Assembly (NCBI GenBank): GCA_030043495.1
Contig: JASHXO010000182.1
Location: 1 to 7,107, forward strand
DNA: 7,107 bases
From: Candidatus Rhabdochlamydia sp.
GTDB lineage: Bacteria > Chlamydiota > Chlamydiia > Chlamydiales > Rhabdochlamydiaceae
Direction of reading: 5' to 3'
The notes beneath the pieces were generated by a model. The model saw only the letters and a program-made list of their open reading frames with translations. It had not been told where the DNA came from and did no database searches. Of the stretch, positions 5,907 through 7,107 are shown one piece after another. The position numbers were made by a program, and so were the translations under genes. Within the stretch, counting starts at the first letter, position 1. Every line of letters begins with the position of its first letter.

Positions 5907-6389
5907 TAACATTTTTCGAAAGAGGTCTAATGCTACAGTGAAAATCTTCTGAACGGTCTGTTGGGTCTCGACAAAGATATCCTGATCGGGTTCGAGGGAA
6001 AGAATTTCTTCGACGGTGAACCAGCTAATCGCATGCTGGGCATGATGATCTTCAGAAATACGGCCTCCCACAGGCCGGCCGAGATAAACGAAATCGACGT
6101 GTTGATGGGCAGGCTGGGACCCATGTGGAGAGATGTTTTCTAGTAGGCAAAGCCAAGGGCGCTCAAAGCTGGTTGCATTCCAACGGTCGATCCAGATATG
6201 TTCGTCCTTGATCAGTTCTATGATCAAACCTGTCTCTTCAAGCGCTTCTCGTTTGGCGCATTCGGGAGGAAGTTCGTTGAACTCGAGATGGCCTCCGGGA
6301 GGAAGCCATTTTTTGAGCTTGGGATGGAAAAGTAACAGGACTTTGTTCTCTTCGATGATATAGACTGTTGCTGTAAACTGCTTTTCCAT
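5868..6389 (-). CDS. NUDIX hydrolase
   Basis: A 173-residue NUDIX-superfamily hydrolase, which cleaves nucleoside diphosphates linked to another group. The NUDIX box is complete: GHLEFNELPPECAKREALEETGL fits GX5EX7REUXEEXGU exactly, with the Mg-binding RExxEE core. It is preceded by WLPPGG and followed by typical beta strands (HVDFVYLGRPVGG, then AISWFTVEEI). The C-terminal 25 residues after the fold are helical and not conserved-looking. Specific substrate (oxidised dNTP, ADP-ribose, Ap4A or other) cannot be told from the motif. I start it at ATG 6389-6387, which has AGG 8-10 nt upstream; the frame is also open from TTG at 6410, seven codons earlier, with no better ribosome site. The last 39 bp overlap the end of the glycosyltransferase gene on the other strand. 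A candidate small ORF ends 14 nt upstream. Confidence 0.93.
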   Translation of the reverse strand: MEKQFTATVYIIEENKVLLLFHPKLKKWLPPGGHLEFNELPPECAKREALEETGLIIELIKDEHIWIDRWNATSFERPWLCLLENISPHGSQPAHQHVDFVYLGRPVGGRISEDHHAQHAISWFTVEEILSLEPDQDIFVETQQTVQKIFTVALDLFRKMLLMVSCDTGGLQK

Positions 6390-6403
6390 GCCTTTGCCTA
6401 AAT

Positions 6404-6493
6404 TCAACAATCATAGACATAATCTGAAAAATTTGGAAGATTCTCATTTTCCCAAGTTAGGCATTCTTTTCTAGCGAGGCTGTGAAATCTCAT
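6404..6493 (-). CDS. Candidate 29-codon small ORF with consensus Shine-Dalgarno, upstream of the NUDIX gene
   Basis: The minus frame from ATG 6493-6491 to TGA 6406-6404 encodes 29 residues beginning MRFHSLARKECLTWENEN and ending in Cys. Its start has AAGGAG (6506-6501) exactly 7 nt upstream, the best ribosome site in the window, better than that of the NUDIX gene 14 nt downstream. The peptide is mixed charged and aromatic, with no membrane segment and no family I recognise. It could be a translated leader coupled to the NUDIX gene, a remnant of a decayed gene, or a chance ORF. Confidence 0.3.
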   Translation of the reverse strand: MRFHSLARKECLTWENENLPNFSDYVYDC

Positions 6494-6513
6494 CGAAAAG
6501 CTCCTTGAATTTC

Positions 6514-6519
6514 ATTATA
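6514..6519 (-). promoter_or_regulatory. TATAAT box between the right-edge gene and the NUDIX gene
   Basis: A perfect TATAAT on the minus strand lies 16 bp after the stop of the right-edge gene and 125 bp before the NUDIX ATG. I see no convincing -35 at 16-18 bp. If used, transcription would start about 6507 and the mRNA would begin at or just before the AAGGAG of the small ORF. Confidence 0.35.
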
Positions 6520-6534
6520 AATATTTCAGCTCAC

Positions 6535-7107
6535 TTACTTATTTGGTTTTTTCAAGTGATATTTCCCGAATTTCTCTAAGAAAGGGAGAAAGATGACTTG
6601 ATTGACAAACCCTAAATAATTATGCCGCTGATAGAGAGATTCGAAGAGCTGCTTAATTTTTGTTTGGGCGCGGTCAAATGCCAAATTTTTAACAGTTTCT
6701 GTGACCCACTGCATATCAAAGATAAAGAGGTTCCAGATCGGTAGTTCATATTGAGCTTGCACCCAAGTGTTGAATTCCCCCACACGATTTGTCACTTCAT
6801 GACAATGACTGCGGATTGTGGATTTATCGGAGCTAATTTGATGCGAAAATTCTTCGATGCCGGTATTAAGCCGGGATTGCAAACTTGCTTGAATTTGACG
6901 CAAGGCCAAAACTTCAGCATTTTCTTCGTTAAAGTCTCTGGCAGTGTATTGAAAATGCATGGCTAAAAATTGTATGGACGCTGCTTCGATCGCTTGATCA
7001 TTTTGCGCAAGCATCATTGTGAGAACATGTTGATTTAATTGATTCTTCTGCTCTGGAAACGGATGGGTATTTAAAAGGCTGCACAATTGCCTTTCGAGCT
7101 GTTTCAA
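6535..7107 (-). CDS. Unrecognised helical protein, 3' part (reaches right edge)
   Basis: An open frame of 190 codons ending at TAA 6537-6535. The frame is still open at the right edge, where the first codon is TTG, so the true start may lie outside. I recognise no family. The sequence is soluble-looking and predicted mostly helical by composition, with long polar stretches (e.g. NQHVLTMMLAQNDQAIEAA), few glycines, and a more hydrophobic, aromatic final third (IWNLFIFDMQWV and YLGFVNQVIFLPFLEKFG) ending in a basic KKPNK tail. No signal peptide, clear transmembrane helix or catalytic motif is visible. It lies on the same strand as the NUDIX gene, 145 bp upstream, with a small ORF and a TATAAT box between. 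Codon use looks ordinary and there are no internal stops, so I take it as a genuine gene of unknown function. Confidence 0.7.
   Translation of the reverse strand: MKQLERQLCSLLNTHPFPEQKNQLNQHVLTMMLAQNDQAIEAASIQFLAMHFQYTARDFNEENAEVLALRQIQASLQSRLNTGIEEFSHQISSDKSTIRSHCHEVTNRVGEFNTWVQAQYELPIWNLFIFDMQWVTETVKNLAFDRAQTKIKQLFESLYQRHNYLGFVNQVIFLPFLEKFGKYHLKKPNK

Noticed and set aside
1..7107. Search for tRNA, rRNA, CRISPR, integrase or a defence-type gene cluster
   Set aside because: No cloverleaf-like or rRNA sequence, no regularly spaced direct repeats and no recombinase, nuclease or reverse transcriptase motif was seen on either strand.

Overview
The window looks like chromosomal DNA of a Gram-negative bacterium. 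It encodes a quinol oxidase subunit, an LPS-type heptosyltransferase and a lipobox lipoprotein. My best guess is a Chlamydia-like (environmental Chlamydiae) organism: moderately AT-rich DNA, an alpha/beta hydrolase resembling the chlamydial CHLPS/DUF818 proteins, a peptide transporter suited to a host-dependent lifestyle, and small lineage-specific membrane proteins. This placement is inference; no marker in the window fixes the taxon. I see no rRNA, tRNA, CRISPR array, integrase or intact insertion sequence.

Left part (1-2323, all minus strand): the 5' two thirds of cyoA (cytochrome bo-type quinol oxidase subunit II) run off the left edge. Behind its start lies a decayed cupin gene (about 691-1008), with its N-terminal half missing and its C-terminus split by a frameshift in an A8 run. 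Upstream of that is a complete 408-residue alpha/beta hydrolase (1097-2323) with a Cys in the nucleophile elbow.

Middle (2324-3440): two small envelope proteins of unknown function are divergently transcribed from a 193-bp spacer. One is a TTG-started 109-aa lipoprotein with 14-residue coiled-coil repeats (minus); the other is a 115-aa protein with a membrane segment at each end (plus). A 129-bp spacer between convergent genes follows.

Right part (3441-7107): a 431-aa POT/PTR2 peptide transporter (minus) is divergent from a WaaC-like family 9 glycosyltransferase (plus), which appears to start without a leader or Shine-Dalgarno sequence. The glycosyltransferase overlaps tail-to-tail, by 39 bp, a NUDIX hydrolase on the minus strand. 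Upstream of the NUDIX gene are a possible 29-codon small ORF with a consensus Shine-Dalgarno and a TATAAT box, then the 3' part of an unrecognised helical protein that reaches the right edge.

Functionally this is a mix of respiration (cyoA), envelope building (heptosyltransferase, lipoprotein, membrane protein), nutrient uptake (peptide transporter) and housekeeping hydrolases. The genes do not form one obvious pathway, and I do not see a recognisable defence, secretion or mobile system. The observations most worth following are the cupin pseudogene with its homopolymer frameshift, the Cys-nucleophile hydrolase, the periodic lipoprotein and the candidate small ORF before the NUDIX gene.
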